DNA of 64,000 bases from Telopea speciosissima (GCF_018873765.1 NC_057922.1:45280321-45344320), one strand, 5' to 3'. Shown: positions 22,261 to 36,129, counted from the first letter of the stretch. Translations and numbers: made by a program. The notes: generated by a model not told the origin, from the letters alone.

Positions 22261-22930
22261 GTTACTCTGCCTGATATTCAGGCGATTATTTTTTGACGCC
22301 GTTACTCTGTCCGAGAAGGACAAAGCTAGTCTTTTACCTCCACCTGCGCTAGGGGACGTGATCCATCCCGTATAATTGCATTGGTTTAAAGCATACAAGT
22401 ATTTAATTCTTTCATTGCACTTTAATTTCGTAACAATGTAGACTTTTAAATTATACTTGTGTAGTGTACGGTAGTTAATTTAGATTAGTTTAACTTTAAG
22501 CAGTTTGTGCATCATTTTAGCTATACATGTGGAAATAGGACATTTATAAAGGGAGAATATTCAAAAACTAGCATCTAGTAGAAAGATCAGTTTACCCGGG
22601 CGAGCTGGGTGTTTACCCAGACGAGGTGGGTGCTTAATACCTTCCCACTCTCGTAACCTGGCCACTTACCCCGAATCTCTAACCAAACCAAACGAAGTCC
22701 TGTAGCCCTTCACAGGGCTACACCAATGGGTCCTAGGCCCTAATACTAGGTGGTGACTCCATTTCATTTAATTGTATGACCCCCATCCCTTGATAAATAA
22801 ACACACCCCTGAGAAGACGCATTTCTTCTCTCTCCAATCGAGGAGCATAACCCATAACCCTTCCAAAACCCAAAAAGAGTGCCACTATGGAACATGCGTG
22901 GTTTCCCCCGGGAGGACGGATCCTCACACT
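22261..22930 (+). repeat. Tat LTR fragment, opposite orientation to the first copy
   Basis: The plus strand here matches the minus strand of 8496-9165 at roughly 80% by eye: TACTCTGCCTGATATTCAGG, GGACGTGATCCATC, AGGCCCTAATACTAGGTGGT and AACCCATAACCC. It keeps the 3' LTR end (GGATCCTCACA at 22920-22930) but lacks the U3 half and any primer site after it. It is therefore a truncated solo fragment, older than the 8496 copy. Confidence 0.82.
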
Positions 22931-25078
22931 CATGAACCCTTGTTGTTTTTTATTTGTACCATTTTAGAAGTTTAAACCATAGATTTACCAATCTCTTAGC
23001 CCCCATGTTAAATCCTTCATGTGTATGAGCTTGGGAACCCAAACCCATGAACATGCAACCCAATCTCTTGCAATAAATTCTTTTCTTTAAAGTTTCAGAA
23101 CATGAAACCCTTATGTGGGTTTTGTTCTTCACAGATTCATGGTCAATTGTTAATCTCCCTTAGACCCCATGGTGATATTCCATATGTATAAGCTTAGGAA
23201 CCCAATTTCTCAAGCATGCATGTTAAATCCTTAACCTAAAGCTTGTAACAGAACTAATATAGACTTAATCCAACCCTTCCTTGTATGTATTCTGTAGATC
23301 CCATGTGTTGAAACCCATGCATGTTGGCTATGTGAGCCATAAACCCCAAAACCCCCATGCATGTTCAGTCTTCCCTTTGGGTTACGAAATTCGTCATAGA
23401 TGTAGCTTACAAGTGAACCCTAATCATCTTTATCAGTATTAGATCAATAAAACCAAGCCAAAACATTAATTGCATGTAAAATTTCTTGGGTTGTACAGTA
23501 CTGGTCGATTGCCACTGGTCGATTAGATGGACCAGTACCACTACCTGAAACTTAAACCAGATTTAAACCGGACCAGCTCCATGGCCTGAAACATCATATG
23601 AGAGGTTATTTATGTAAACCAAATAGGAAACCATGCCCTATTTCTACCTTTGGGCAATAGGTTGATTCACTCGGTTTGATTGGATCAACCAGTTCAATTA
23701 ACCACTGCAAGCCCTTGATTAAAACCCTGACCAAACCATGTAGGATCTCTTGGATTATCATCTGAAAGCCCTGTGGTGAGAAACCATGTAAAATTCCATT
23801 TATCCCTTTTAGTTTTGCCGCTTTCAGCACCCATCCACTTAAACACTGTTTAATACTTGCGCTCTGCTCAACGAAGAGTATTGGAGTATGATCGAGAACC
23901 GATAACCAGTTGAACAACTAAATACTAGAAATGGTGAGTGGGTTTTGGGTGATTGTTTGAGTTTGCCTATAAACATGTATATATATATTCGCATCATTAC
24001 AAGCATGTTTCATACTTGCATGTATTATCTTGATTAATGAATTGATGTGATTATGAATGTGAAGCATGTTTGAGAATCATTACTTATGTCGGGTTATGGT
24101 ACTAGGTATGCCGGTACCAGAACCCCATGGAATAAATTACTATTGTTTGTCATATTAGCCTGTATGCGCCGTGTTGTGTTGGTACCGGATGCTAGATGAT
24201 ATGGGACGTTGATGCACCTGGAATATCCCTCGGGACAATAGGTTTTCATATAGTATAATTGCAGTTAGGATTTCAATTCCCTATGCTACGACCCTTACCA
24301 ACAGGGGTTTAGGTGTTGGGTAACCAGGGCACCTGCCGCCTTGGGGGAGAGAGGCCAGGTCAAGGGTGGTCATTGGTTATCGGAGTCTGCCTTTGGGTAG
24401 TAATGGGGCTATGGTTGGCGCGGGCCCCCTCGTAACAATTTAGGTTTCACTGTGGTGATAATATAAGTGACCCACGGTGTCTTCTGAGTTGTTATAGTAG
24501 CATATACCATTAACTTAGTACTATTTATTAGGTGGAAAATCTATTAGCTTAGTGGAGCTAACCCTCCTTGTGTACACACTTTTTAGATTATGATGCAAAT
24601 GGTGGGTATTTCGCTAGTCTAGAGGTTTAGACCTCGGGGTATGATGATATTGGCGCCGCTGTGACTGAGGAGCACAATGATGGATCTCCTTGCGATGATT
24701 GTGCCTATGGGCCGTACTATTGATTGGGACTTGTTCCCCTTCTTTTCTTTATTTTTGGGGGCATCATGCCTTGTATAAACATCTATTGTTATACTTTATA
24801 TTTAGAGTAGTTATTTGTTGGTCAGTCGGATAACAGTTAAATTTATGGAATTATCATCTAGAAGGTTGAACATACAATAACTACTAATGTAACCGCTTCC
24901 ACTTATTTCTGATATTTTGGAATGTAACATTTCCTCTTCCGCATTCTAATATTAATATATTTTAACGTAATTAATAACTGTGTATTAGGACACTGCATTC
25001 GCGATTCTGGTAACTTATTGGGATGACACGTGTTGTCCCAGTCACCCCTTTATTTCTTGTTGGAATAGGGGAGTGACA
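22931..25078 (-). repeat. Gypsy LTR-like region, diverged relative of 31132-33889
   Basis: The minus strand starts TGTCACTCCCCTATTCC at 25078, a chromovirus-type LTR start. Its segment at 24280-24345 (CAACACCTAAACCCCTGTTG on minus) matches 31988-32010 on plus, and nearby blocks align loosely. The other end and target duplication were not found. No coding region is seen; the open frame at 23606-23917 has no recognisable motif. Confidence 0.5.
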
Positions 25079-26690
25079 ATAACACTCTAGGTTCAAATTC
25101 TTAGATATTCCTAGCAATTTCAGATTTCAGAAATACCAGAAGAAAATCTCAAGGACACTTAATTCAGCAATAATGATCTCAGTAATTCATATATTTTCAG
25201 TAATATAATACTAACTTCAACAATGATAGATTCTAGCAAATGCATCTTAGCAGTACACAGTAATTAACCTTGAATTAATACTTTCATCTGTACTATATTA
25301 TAGCATATGCATTTCAGCAGTACATAGTATTACATGGTATATGGCAGTGAACTAATCCTCTCAACTATATCATTCAACTATATCATTGCATACATGTTAA
25401 ATAGTTTAAAAATCTCTACATTACTATATTTCAGAATATTTAGGCCCATATATGTCACAGCAACAAGAGATTTTAGGAATAAAAATTGAGGAATCTTAGT
25501 GATTAGTCTCTAAAAGCCTAAAGGTTAGGTTCAAAAACTTAGTTGGAAGAAAAAACATAATCACAGCGATGGTTTAGAAACTAGATTAAGAAGAATTTCC
25601 TTAAATTCAAATCAGCAACTCTGTTAGGCCTCAAACTTTGGTCAAAGGTATGTTTAATAGGGAAAATAGAATACTAAATCTTAGGTTGATACGATGGTCG
25701 GATTCTGAGGTGTGGGAGATTCCTACTGAAGATAGGGTTATCAAAAATGGAGTAACAGATTTGAAACTCGATCTCAAAAAAAAAAAAAAAAAAAAGGTTA
25801 ATGAGGATCAAGGTATTTGAACAATCAAATATGCAGTAATATCAGTAATGGAAGTCCAAGAGCAATCATAAAAATATCAGAAATTTTAAGTCAGAAACTC
25901 AGAATTTTAGACTTCAAAATGTATATGCATCTATATATCACAGCAACACAGCCAAAATTAAAATCCTCTATTATACACACATTCCAACATTCGTATTCAT
26001 CACAGTGTATGACGACAACATGGTTCTGTTACACATAATAATACATGTATACTAGAACATTTTCTTATCAAACCACACGCACACATACACAGTGAAGTAC
26101 TCTCACTATAATTCACGTACCTCAGTCTATAGTTGAGTCAAAACCAGTCCTCTTTGTTCCACGTACACCGGAGAATCCCCACCCTATAGTGTAATATGTA
26201 TACCATTAAATACATAGCCTAAATCCTAAATCAATCTCCTATTCCCTTAAGAAAATAACCACCATTATGCTCTCCCACATGTTGTCCCAGCATAAAATAC
26301 TAGTACATAATCCACTCAACAGTGGACTGCACAAAAAATAAATAAAATACTAACTTTGTCTTCAACTAGTAGGATTTGAACACTTGCACTCCTTAATACC
26401 ATTTTAAGTTCTAACCATTAGGCCAAAAAACTTAATTACTTATTAAATATACTAATCTAATTAAATAAGGAGTTAGACTATCATTAAATGTTTTAAAATA
26501 TCATATAAGTCATAATACCCACCAATACAAGATTACAACAAAGAAGGTTATACTCATAAAGGCATCAAGAAAGGTAGTAGTAAATTATGAATTTACCCTT
26601 GAGGTATAAAATTATAAAAATACCCCTAGGTAGAAATAAACGTGAAGACACTTAAATTTCAAAATTTAGGGGCATTACATATAATGGATT
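25079..26690. other. AT-rich intergenic stretch with one LTR-like terminus
   Basis: No gene is seen. The minus strand reads TGTAATGCCCCTAAATTTTG from 26678, which resembles the start of a gypsy LTR; the other end is not found. A run of about 19 A occurs near 25779-25797. Confidence 0.4.
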
Positions 26691-27325
26691 TGTTGAATCA
26701 GTGATCAGACATGCAAATAAAAGCAACTTTACAATCTTATACTATGCAACCTTAAGATTGTTGTAAACAAGTATCCGGTTTGAGAAAATAAGACTAAGAT
26801 GTTGTAGATAGTCATGATCTCGCTGTTGTTGATAGCCACTAACCATTCATGAACTAGTAATTGTGGTTGAGTCGCATCAATGAAGACATTCTGCTTAAGG
26901 TCTGAAACGCCCCTTGTAGAAGTGCAACCGGGGTTCCTTGCATTTTACCTCCAAGATAAATCAACCACCGAACCTTGGTCTTATGCACAAAGACTTTGGT
27001 TACAAGGGAGAGCAAGGCTAGACTCAATAAATGGTTTGGAAAATGATTTTAATGCAACCGAAAAACCATTGTCTCCACACAAAAAATGTTAGAGAAATAA
27101 GCAACACCCCCTCTCTATATATAGGAGAGGAAGAGACACCATTAAGGGTTATCTCCAAGAAACATGCCCTAATATCATGCCTTTTCCCAAAATACTTGTT
27201 TGTTGACCATTCAAACAAGTTGTCCAATAGTCACACCTGTTGGTCATTTAAGTGCCTATTAGGAAACGACATAATCCTCTAAATATTTGAATCTTTAATT
27301 TTAAAAACAAATAAAAATTTCAACA
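26691..27325 (-). repeat. Copia-type solo LTR, about 635 bp
   Basis: The ends are TGTTGAATC...and...TTTCAACA, so TG...CA in either direction. The copy at 20994-21055, whose polypurine tract fixes orientation, shows that it reads on the minus strand from 27325. A TATA-like palindrome, CTCTCTATATATAGGAGAGG, lies at 27111-27130. Flanking five-base sequences (GGATT, GTTAT) do not match, so one side may be damaged. Confidence 0.5.
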
Positions 27326-27918
27326 GTTATCAATAGAAGAAAATGATGCAGTGATAGACAAACAAAAGTAAACTTCACATTTGGTATGCAAGATGAAGTA
27401 CCCATGTATTTGTAGACATCTAATTCAAGATTTGGGTTTTAAAATTGTTCAAATTTTATCTATAAAATTTAAAGGAAAATGTTTTCAAAATTGGATTTCG
27501 ACGTTGTGGATTAGTGCGACTATCCCTTGGATCAGGTACTACGGTTTGGTGCGAAAGAGTGCAAATTGGCCTCCAATTCCCTTTTATGTTGTATGGCTAA
27601 TGTGCCTACTTGCAACACATTTTCAACAAGGTTTCAAGATAAACTAGTTCCTGCATCTCACATCATTGAAAAGTGCTCGGAACAAGTTTTTTCGACAATA
27701 CATTACACGTCGATTTCTGATTGATGGTTTGGAAATTGTAATCAGATTGTGGAATTTTGATTCTATTTCAGGTAGTGGGAGGCTGCCATGTGATACCCAA
27801 CACTTACGGTTTTCTAATATTAAAAATAATAAATAAGAAAAAGCAAAACAAACAAAAAAAAAAGTACAACAAAAACAAAAAGAGAGTTGGAGTCCGTGGG
27901 AAAAAAACAAAGTTTTAT
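27326..27918. other. Stretch without recognisable features
   Basis: AT-rich, with only short open frames on both strands that show no domain or splice-supported exon. Confidence 0.4.
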
Positions 27919-29252
27919 GGGAAAATTACACTGTCACCCCCTGAGATTTATATAGAATACAGAACAACCCCCCTGTGTTTCTAAATTATACAGCTATACC
28001 CCCTGAGTTTTGGTTAGTTGTTACAATCAGCCCCACTCCGTTATATCATTCCTGTTAAGTGGTACCGTGTTGGTAATTCATGGCTTAAAATGACTAATAT
28101 ATCCCTATTAGGGGTGTGAGCTTCCCACCCCCTTCCCCTATCCTGTTACTTGAATTAGATTAGGGTTCTGGTCCTCTGCAACTTCTCATAGCGATCTTTT
28201 GAGGCAGCGTTCAACGCCATCCCCTGCCTACTACACGAACCGAGAAGTGCGACGACTATACCGGCGATATCTATTTAGACCATCACCAAGAACTACGACG
28301 TGGGATCTACTGAGACCATCACTGAGATCGGCGATGAACGGCAACGACCTGCGACGAACGACGACGGTGATATATTCTTTTTCACAGGTTATTTATGAAA
28401 GATGTAACCCTCCATCGATATTAAGATTTTGATTTGAATCAGTAGAGGCATGTTTTAATCATGGTTGTTGGTTGCTCTTGTTGGAGACCACTTGGCCGAT
28501 CGCTTGATTCCTTCCCCTCTTAGTCTTCTGTCAGTTTGAAGCTGGTATTTTCCTTCCAGGTGTATTCTTCCCTAGTCTCTTTCTCTTATCCCTCATAATT
28601 CTTCTTGTTTCTTCTTGTTTCTTCTTGTTTCAAAGCTAATGGATCCCCTGTTTTTTTTTGCTAGTTTTTAGCTACGTTAATCCTTTCATATCTAACAGAT
28701 TAGTAGAAACCATTTTTGGTCTGTTGACCTCTCCTCTTACATATCCTAGCTTTAGTTGTGTGTATATTCAGCTGTTTTTTTTTTTTACAGAAAAAAGACC
28801 TGCTCTGTTGCCTGAAATTTTTACAACTCACCCATCGATCTGTCCATGTTGCTTTGGAAATCGATTTTCTGGTTTGGGAATCACTTTCTAGGCTTGGGCG
28901 ATCCTATTGCTGAAGCCCTATTCTGATCTCTTTGAATTTCAGGAAGTTACAGTTTACCTTACGGATTTGGTTTGCAGTTCTCACTGTTCAGTTGTGAGGT
29001 TGAAGGAGAACTGTTCCTTATTACACATAGGACATAATAGGTATTGGTTTATAATCTTAGAAGAGGGCAAAGTTGGAATTTCCCATGGAGTATTAACAGG
29101 ATATTAGAAGAAGGCAAAGTTGGTATTTAAAATGTATTATTTAACACCGTCCACTCACCGTCCACTCAAGGGGTGTAGCTATATAATTTAAAAACACAGG
29201 GGGTTGCTCTGTATTTTATACACACATCAAGGGGTGACAATGTAATTTTTCC
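27919..29252. mobile_element. Non-coding element with about 88-bp terminal inverted repeats (MULE-like)
   Basis: 27919-28006 (GGGAAAATTACACTGTCACC, then CAACCCCCCTGTGTTTCTAA) matches the reverse complement of 29165-29252 at roughly 85%. Long inverted repeats of this GGGAAAATTAC type are common in Mutator-like and miniature plant elements (family knowledge). Flanking T-rich 9-mers AAGTTTTAT and TTTTTTATT are only loosely alike, so the superfamily is unsure. The 1.15-kb interior has no transposase. It has a GC-richer segment at 28180-28400 that could be captured host sequence, and a short tandem repeat (GGCAAAGTTGG twice, at 29066 and 29114). Confidence 0.68.
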
Positions 29253-31131
29253 TTTTTTATTACTTTTGTAGTAATATCTATTTCTGGGTCATAAAAGAGA
29301 CATAAACACGTTTATTATCCATAGTGATTTCTGTTTCTGAAACTTCTATAAATTTATAAAGAAATACACCATTGAATACCCCAAAAAAGCCCAAATAATG
29401 CATCCACATCAAATATAAACTGAAGTGTATGCAACAATATCCATATATCAATAATGTTCCAACTTCCAACACATTAAAACATCGGGATGCTGTTCTTTGT
29501 GCTTTAGTGCAGGTTACGCCTAGGCATATGGGTATGGGCACAATGACCACCTTACCCCCTGAGTGGTAGTGCCATGTGCCTCAGCGCAGCCTGGGCTGCG
29601 GCCGAGAGAACATACTCGTATATCGAATCTCATCGATCCATGCTCTCTAGTCAAATGGTTTGCATGACTTTGCAACAATGTTCATCTGAGTCGTCACCTA
29701 TAATGGGCATCCACCTCTACATCCAAATAAGGAGATTCAGTTGGTAAATCTGGCGTTCCATAATATGCAAAATTCTTGTCTGCATCCTCATCTAAATAGG
29801 GAAGAACGATAGAGAAGAAGAAATGTGTAGACAAAACAGAGTTTAGTTAGAGATTCAATCAGAGAATAACAAGGAATCGAGAACTCCAGTAGCCATGGTT
29901 GCGGCATCTCTGTGAGCCCAGGTAATCCCGAACCCCAATAGCCATGACCGCACGGAACCTGAGAGGATAAAGATCCCACCTCTGTCTCCATCCCGTTTCT
30001 CTGTTCTTCTTCTATTTTCTTCTGAATTCCCATCCAGCTGAGAACCTCCATCCTAGAATCTTCGCTTTCATTTTCCCTGTGAGCTTTGAAGCGGAGAGAG
30101 TGTTTGTGAGGATTCAAGATTTTAGACACAGAGGCAAGTCCCTGTGGTAGTTCATTCGGCCTTCAACTGCGAATCGGTAATTTAGTTTACTTCTTCGGAT
30201 TCGGCTTTTTGTCACGGTTCATTATCTCCAAGATTTGAAGATATGATCCTTGGATTGTCTCGGTATTTGGTTCAATAAAGATTTATTGTGAGGTGCCTTT
30301 GGTGATTATAAGCTCATGGACATTGGTTACCGATTTTACCAATGGTGAACTCCAGATTTGATTTTCGTTGAAGCTTTCCATCTTCAAGGTAGAGTGCTCT
30401 TCCAATTATGGATTTAGAGATTTTCATAGCAAAATTGTGATTAACAAATTGTTAGATTTAATTTTATCTCTCATTGCTTTTGTTATTTTTCTCGCCTGTG
30501 ATTCTCATTTGATTTTCATCTTCCATTTATTTTTTTTTTTTTCTTCTCAATCAATCTTCTGTGAATGCTGGAATTGAATGTTATCTATTATGATGTATGC
30601 CTATGGTGGATTGTGATGCTCCAATCTGAGATATTCCGTTGAAGCATGAGATCCAGATTGAGCTGCACCTCCCTGTTGAGAACTTGAAGGTTCCATTCAT
30701 GGTGAAAATTTTCACTGATCTCGCTGCAATTTCTATTCACCGGCGATTGTTCATGTTCTCTGTTGCAAATTTGGCGACCTTATAGTTTCTTTCTTTAGCT
30801 TCTTCTCTTTTATTTCTCATTTCATTTTATTTGTGTCCTGTAATAATCCCTTCCCCCATTTTATTTCTGGTTTGTTCATCGCACTGTATTCACCGTGACT
30901 GGCCCTCACTGAAAATCTGGGTATCGGAAACGACCATCACCTTCTCCAGGGGGTGATTATCCCTGGATTTCTTCTACCCATGGGAGCTGCTGCCCAATTA
31001 TTCTGGAACCTTATATCGCACTGAAATCTATGGCTGGGATTTCTCCCCTGAATCAAAGGTTCATGATTTTGTTTGGGATTTAATTTTTTGGACCTTAAAT
31101 AAAAAATGATGAATTGGGATTGTGGACTAGA
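29253..31131. other. Non-coding stretch upstream of the solo LTR, possibly 5' UTR or intron of the TRAF-type gene
   Basis: No coding frame is convincing. 30000-30170 is C/T-rich and ends in a donor-like CGAATCG/GTAATT, so it could be a distant non-coding first exon of the downstream gene. RNA data would be needed to say so. Confidence 0.35.
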
Positions 31132-33889
31132 TGTCACGCCCCAAACCACCCCCTGTGAGGATTTAGGCAAGTGACCGGATATCCTACGACATCCGCCAAT
31201 CCCCAAGGATCAAGAAGCAGTATTTACACGTCACAAACCACACAATGAGGGTAAAAGATAATAAAAAGAATATCAGAGTGCAACGGAAGACTGAACTTCC
31301 CATAGATGATTTATATCATTTATAATAAAATCCCAAATACCTATGTTATACCATATACATATCCATTTATGTTCAATAAGTACATTATCTTGGTAATTAC
31401 ACTTTTTGAAAGAAAGAAAACTTAAATAATCACAAAATCGTCGCTAAACAACAAGGTGAGGAAGATCTACAAATCCACCAACAACTTCATCATCTATTGG
31501 CAAACCAGTACCTGCAAAATCAGCTAAAAGAGAATATACAAGAGTGTGAGCTCCACCGAGCCCGTGAATGAAATATAAATCATGCATGCACATGCAAGCA
31601 CAACCAAATGAGTCCTATATGAGGTGCAGTTTATTTTATTTATTAGCCACCTAATATCACAACTAAGGCGGGTTAGTGCTACTACAATCCCCAATACATG
31701 TATCCCTGGTGCGGGCTTTTAACCCCTTCCCACGATACACCTATTGAGTTGTCGGAGAAGACCAGTCGGCTCCAGCATCCCTTCCCAATGTTAGCTTGAC
31801 CGGCCCTCTAGGTTACCACTGTGCTACCACTAGCCCTATTGACTAGTGGGCCTACCGACTGAACAATGTCTTCTTGAGACATTGGCCTCACACATTTCTA
31901 TGCTACCACCACGTCCTAATGATCATGATGGGTCAACTGGCCGAATAATGCCTTTCAAGACATTGGCCTCACACTTTTGTGGTATCCAACACCTAAACCC
32001 CTGTTGGCAAGGGTTCGTAGCACGGGTGATGATTTCCTAGCCATATGCATTTTATATGACATAGTATAAGTCGGGTGGTGTCAATCGTATCCCATTCTAC
32101 GGGCTACCACAGGCCTCATTTCCAAGTCGGCTATGGCATATAATCTAGCAATTCCACATATAAGCATTATCATCCATTTCCAATGTCCACCAGATAAGAT
32201 TCAGAATTTAAATAAGAATATAAAACAATTTAAAGTAATTAAAGACAGTGAATATTGCTGTTGTTGTTGTCATGACCCATCAGTCATGTTACACCTACAC
32301 TCATGGTGTAATTCCAATCACCTCGGTCTGGTTCTATAAGTTAAGTTGCTATTTCAGTTCTGGCTGTAGTTTGGCAGTGCACCTCGAGCGCAGGGTTAAA
32401 TCCTAAAGTGTCAAATCAGACATGTGTTATTAATATTTAAAATTGTTCTTGGATGTCCTAGTGTTGATCTAGACTCACTGGTCTAACTTGATGCTCAGTC
32501 TAAGATCACTTGAAATTCTCTGGGCCTTGCACCAGGCTTTAGGCCTATGTCCCGGTGCATCATCGGGAGAATGTGGTCTAGGGTCAGAATGGTAATTCAC
32601 CACTGTAGTACATGGTTTTAGGTCCCAACAGTCTTACAACACAGTCCCCAGGTCAGCAGTGCTGCAGGACCAACACAGATAGGGTTTCCAAGCCCTGCGG
32701 GGCCCGCTTGGGTACCCAAGGTGTTCATAATTATGGACAGATGTGAGGAGGGGTATTTTGGTCATTTACCACCTCCTTACACTGTGTACAATCCATGGGT
32801 GGAAGCCCCAAAGTCAGATCTGCAAAAATAGCCAGTTTAATTCTCTTAGTGATGTCTCTGGGTGATGTGTGCATCGCCCAGTGCATCACCCAGCGCTTGT
32901 TTAGAACGTGAACAGGCCCATTTTCTTGGGTTTTACACCATAGGCAGTGTCATGGTCGATCCCTTATGCATGTTGGGTCATTGTGGACCTCATGTGGGGT
33001 AGTTTGCCATGGTCCACATGGATCATGACCTGGGCCCACCACTTGGCAGCCAGGAGCTGCCCAGACAGCCCAGTGAATAGTAACCCAGCTGAGTTCCAGC
33101 TTCAGGCCATGGTTTGGGCTGCATGCAAGGGCAGATTTACATGTATAATCATGGTAGTAGGCTGTCCCTACCAAGATCCAGGCAAGGGCTAGCCTATATG
33201 CACAGATCCAAGCCCCAAACTGCCAGATCTGGGTGAAATAAGGCAGTGCAGCCTGGCACAGGGACTGATTTCAGTCCAAAGAGTAATACAGAAGTAAAAC
33301 ATCATTAAAAAGCTCAGATCTTCCATGCATTCAGCTTGCATGTTGGATCTGAAGCAGTACATGGCAGCCCCTAGGTGATCTGGGCTGCCAAGGGCCAGAA
33401 ATGCTACCAAAACATCAGAGATTCATGGAGAAAAATAGCAAACAGCAGTACAGCAGCATGTGTTGGTATAGTTTTATACCTGAACCAAGTCTAGTAGGCT
33501 GCTGGAGCAGATTGGATGCAAGGGTGAGCTCCTCCCCTTCTTCTCCTTCTCTTTTCTCTCTTCTTCTCCTTCTCCTTCTCTCTTTTCTCTCTTCTCTTCT
33601 CTCCTACGGTTTCAGCGGTGTCTAGAGGTTCTAAAATGAGGCTGAGTCCTCTATTTATAGACCAGCCTCTACTAAGGCCTGTTTGGCAGGTTAGGCCCAT
33701 TCCCAGAATGCATTTTTAGACTGATTCTCAGTAATTCTGGGCACTCTGGTGGGGTCCAGGGGTATGTGGTGGTTCCCAAGACTCCCTTCTACCACTGGAG
33801 AGTGTTTATGGCCAGTAGGGGTGGTCCCCACACATCTGTGGAGTAAAAAATCACATTTTCCCACTCTGGGCGGGTTTGACACTAAGTCC
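31132..33889 (+). repeat. Solo LTR of a Ty3/gypsy (chromovirus-type) element
   Basis: It starts TGTCACGCCCCAAACCACC, a start typical of plant chromovirus LTRs, and ends GGGTTTGACA near 33889. The flanks are CTAGA before and CTAAG after, an imperfect target duplication. A CT-rich tract (33537-33603) and a TATA box (TCTATTTATAGA near 33650) lie about 240 bp before the end, as expected for the promoter. No internal domain or primer site follows, so it is a solo LTR. Confidence 0.6.
33652..33661 (+). promoter_or_regulatory. TATA box of the solo LTR
   Basis: CTATTTATAG follows the CT-rich tract and precedes the LTR end by about 230 bp. It points toward the TRAF-type gene on the same strand. Confidence 0.45.
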
Positions 33890-36129
33890 GTTCTTCGATT
33901 CCTATGATTGTTGTGTGTTCTGGTTAGCTCAGGGTATGGGTATTGAGGTTTGTGTGGTAGCTGTGTTTGAGCTATTTGGATTTGTTGGGTTTCTTTTCTT
34001 CCTTTACAAAATCAACTAATCCAATTTTTGCTTCTCTAAATGGCCATGGGAATGGTGCTGCAGTTTCCATTGGGCTTGTGAGGAGGACTTGGGTTTTCTT
34101 CCTTTCTTAATGATGCTTGATTTTTTTTATTATAAATCTAGGCATTAATATTATTGACCCGGTTTGCTTGGATCTATTCGAGCCCAGATTTTTACCTCTA
34201 TTTTGATCATTTGCGGGTTTGGTTTGGTAATGGTTGGTAAAAAAAATGAAGTTCAGCACAGGTCATTGAATCTGAATTTGTATCCATGTCTACCTTGTTC
34301 GTCCTGCCGATTGAAATCTTATTTTGGGTCTGGTCTTACCCTTTCGCTGTTCGTTTATTTCCTGCATTTCATCTACATCAATTGCTTTTGTCAGTGCTTA
34401 TTATTATTCTGTTCCTTTCTATCTGGTTCTAAACTCCAGATCTGATATTGTTAGAGACCTAGGTTTCAACATTCTGGATTTATTGACTTATCAGGAGAAT
34501 CATTGTTCTCTATTCGGGTTCCCAATTCTGTTTCTCAGCTTACAAGATCTGAACTTGGTCATTTAGTATTGGAGTCTAGTTGGTGCACTGTTTTATTAAA
34601 CCTTCAGTTTCTTAAATTCAATTTCAGTTTATTGTCGAGCTCTGCTTTCTGGTTTTTATATGTGATATGTTAGAGGGCATTTAAGTTGCTGAATTGCTAA
34701 TGGTTTGGTCTTGCTGTCCCAGTGTCGCTTGGGCTCTAGCTGCAATTATTTTTGGTTATCTTTATATGGTTACTGCATTAAGTGGCTATGTATTCATCAT
34801 CAATTTGATCCCTTTTTTACATGCTAGTTCTTCTCATCATCGGGAAATACTAGATGGGGTTGTATGTCGCATATAATGTTGCTTGAAATGCAGATTCAGC
34901 ATGTACAGTCTGGAACATATTGCGGCAATGGGTGTGCTTCTCTTAGTGCAGATGTTATTTACTTCTTAAATTGGGTTAAGAAACTGATAAGTGATAAGCA
35001 TTTACTCTAAATCTTAAAAACCACTGTGACTTGCACAATAAGAGTGGATGCTTATATCCTTGGACTTGGTCGAGCCAATAATGTAGCTTTGATTCCAACT
35101 GATTAGGGGTTGGATCAATCAGAATCTTATGGATCCCTTAATTTTGGGCTTTGATCAATCGAGGTTTGGCTTCAGCCCTTATTTGAATCTTGAGTGAAGG
35201 TGCAACGGTCAGGGCTAGTCTTAGTCCTTTTGACCCTCCGGCCAGCTGGGTTGGACTGAGTGTGAGGAGAGTTTGAGCCCGCCATGGGCCTAAGATTGTA
35301 CATGTACAAAAATGGGATCCTGGGGGAATTCACACCATGTGACCAAATCTTGGTTTCTTTGCCGCCCCAGTTCAGCTTACATGTAAATACACATCTGTAG
35401 GACTCGTTAGGATTTATTTTATAATCAACTTTAGACACAAGTAACTAGGCCTTCTCATGTTTAGTATAATGATTAATATAGTTGCTTGACTAGCTTATTT
35501 CTATTTCGTGCAACTTCTTCACGTGAATTGTTCATTTCATTAAATGTATGTTAAGATAAGGCAGCATAGTTTTGATATTGTTCCGCCTTTTATTTCCCTT
35601 AGTGTATCTAGGTTTGTCAATCCAATTATGTAAATTAATATGGTATTGCCCACCTTGGCATAATCTACCTACGCATACTAGTATACATATATACAACTTA
35701 GATTATATAATGATATAGTACAATACATACATTAGTATATATACACTTACCATAGATGTATCATGTTATTTAGCACATAGTATAGTACATTTAATGTAAT
35801 TAGTATATTCAATTAGCTATCTAATTTAGGGGTAATTAATTAAATAACATATTATCAATTAGTTAAAAGCTTTTACTTCATTAGTCTAATTAGGATCTCG
35901 TAAGATGTTTTAACAAATTATGTAGAGTTAGCTTAAAGTAAGTGTAACTAGTCTAATTAGGTTCCATAATTCATTTATTAAGCTTTTAGGGTTTAAGCTT
36001 TAATGTACATTAGTGTAACATAATCTTAGCTTAGGGTAACATAACTACTTGGCTTAGGGTTGCATGATTGCTTCTGTGTCATACCTAATTGCCTAGTTTT
36101 AGGGTTGTACCTATTGACCTAGAGTTAGG
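33890..36129. other. AT-rich stretch upstream of the TRAF-type gene
   Basis: No coding region is found. 35480-36100 is especially AT-rich, with repeated TTAGGGTT-like words. Confidence 0.4.

Noticed and set aside
23606..23917. 103-codon open minus-strand frame
   Set aside because: No recognisable family and it lies in LTR-like repeat sequence.
29278..29550. 90-codon open minus-strand frame
   Set aside because: No domain and no supporting gene structure.
32947..33192. Open frames on both strands in the solo LTR
   Set aside because: They fall inside an LTR, with no domain and mirror-image frames caused by base composition.
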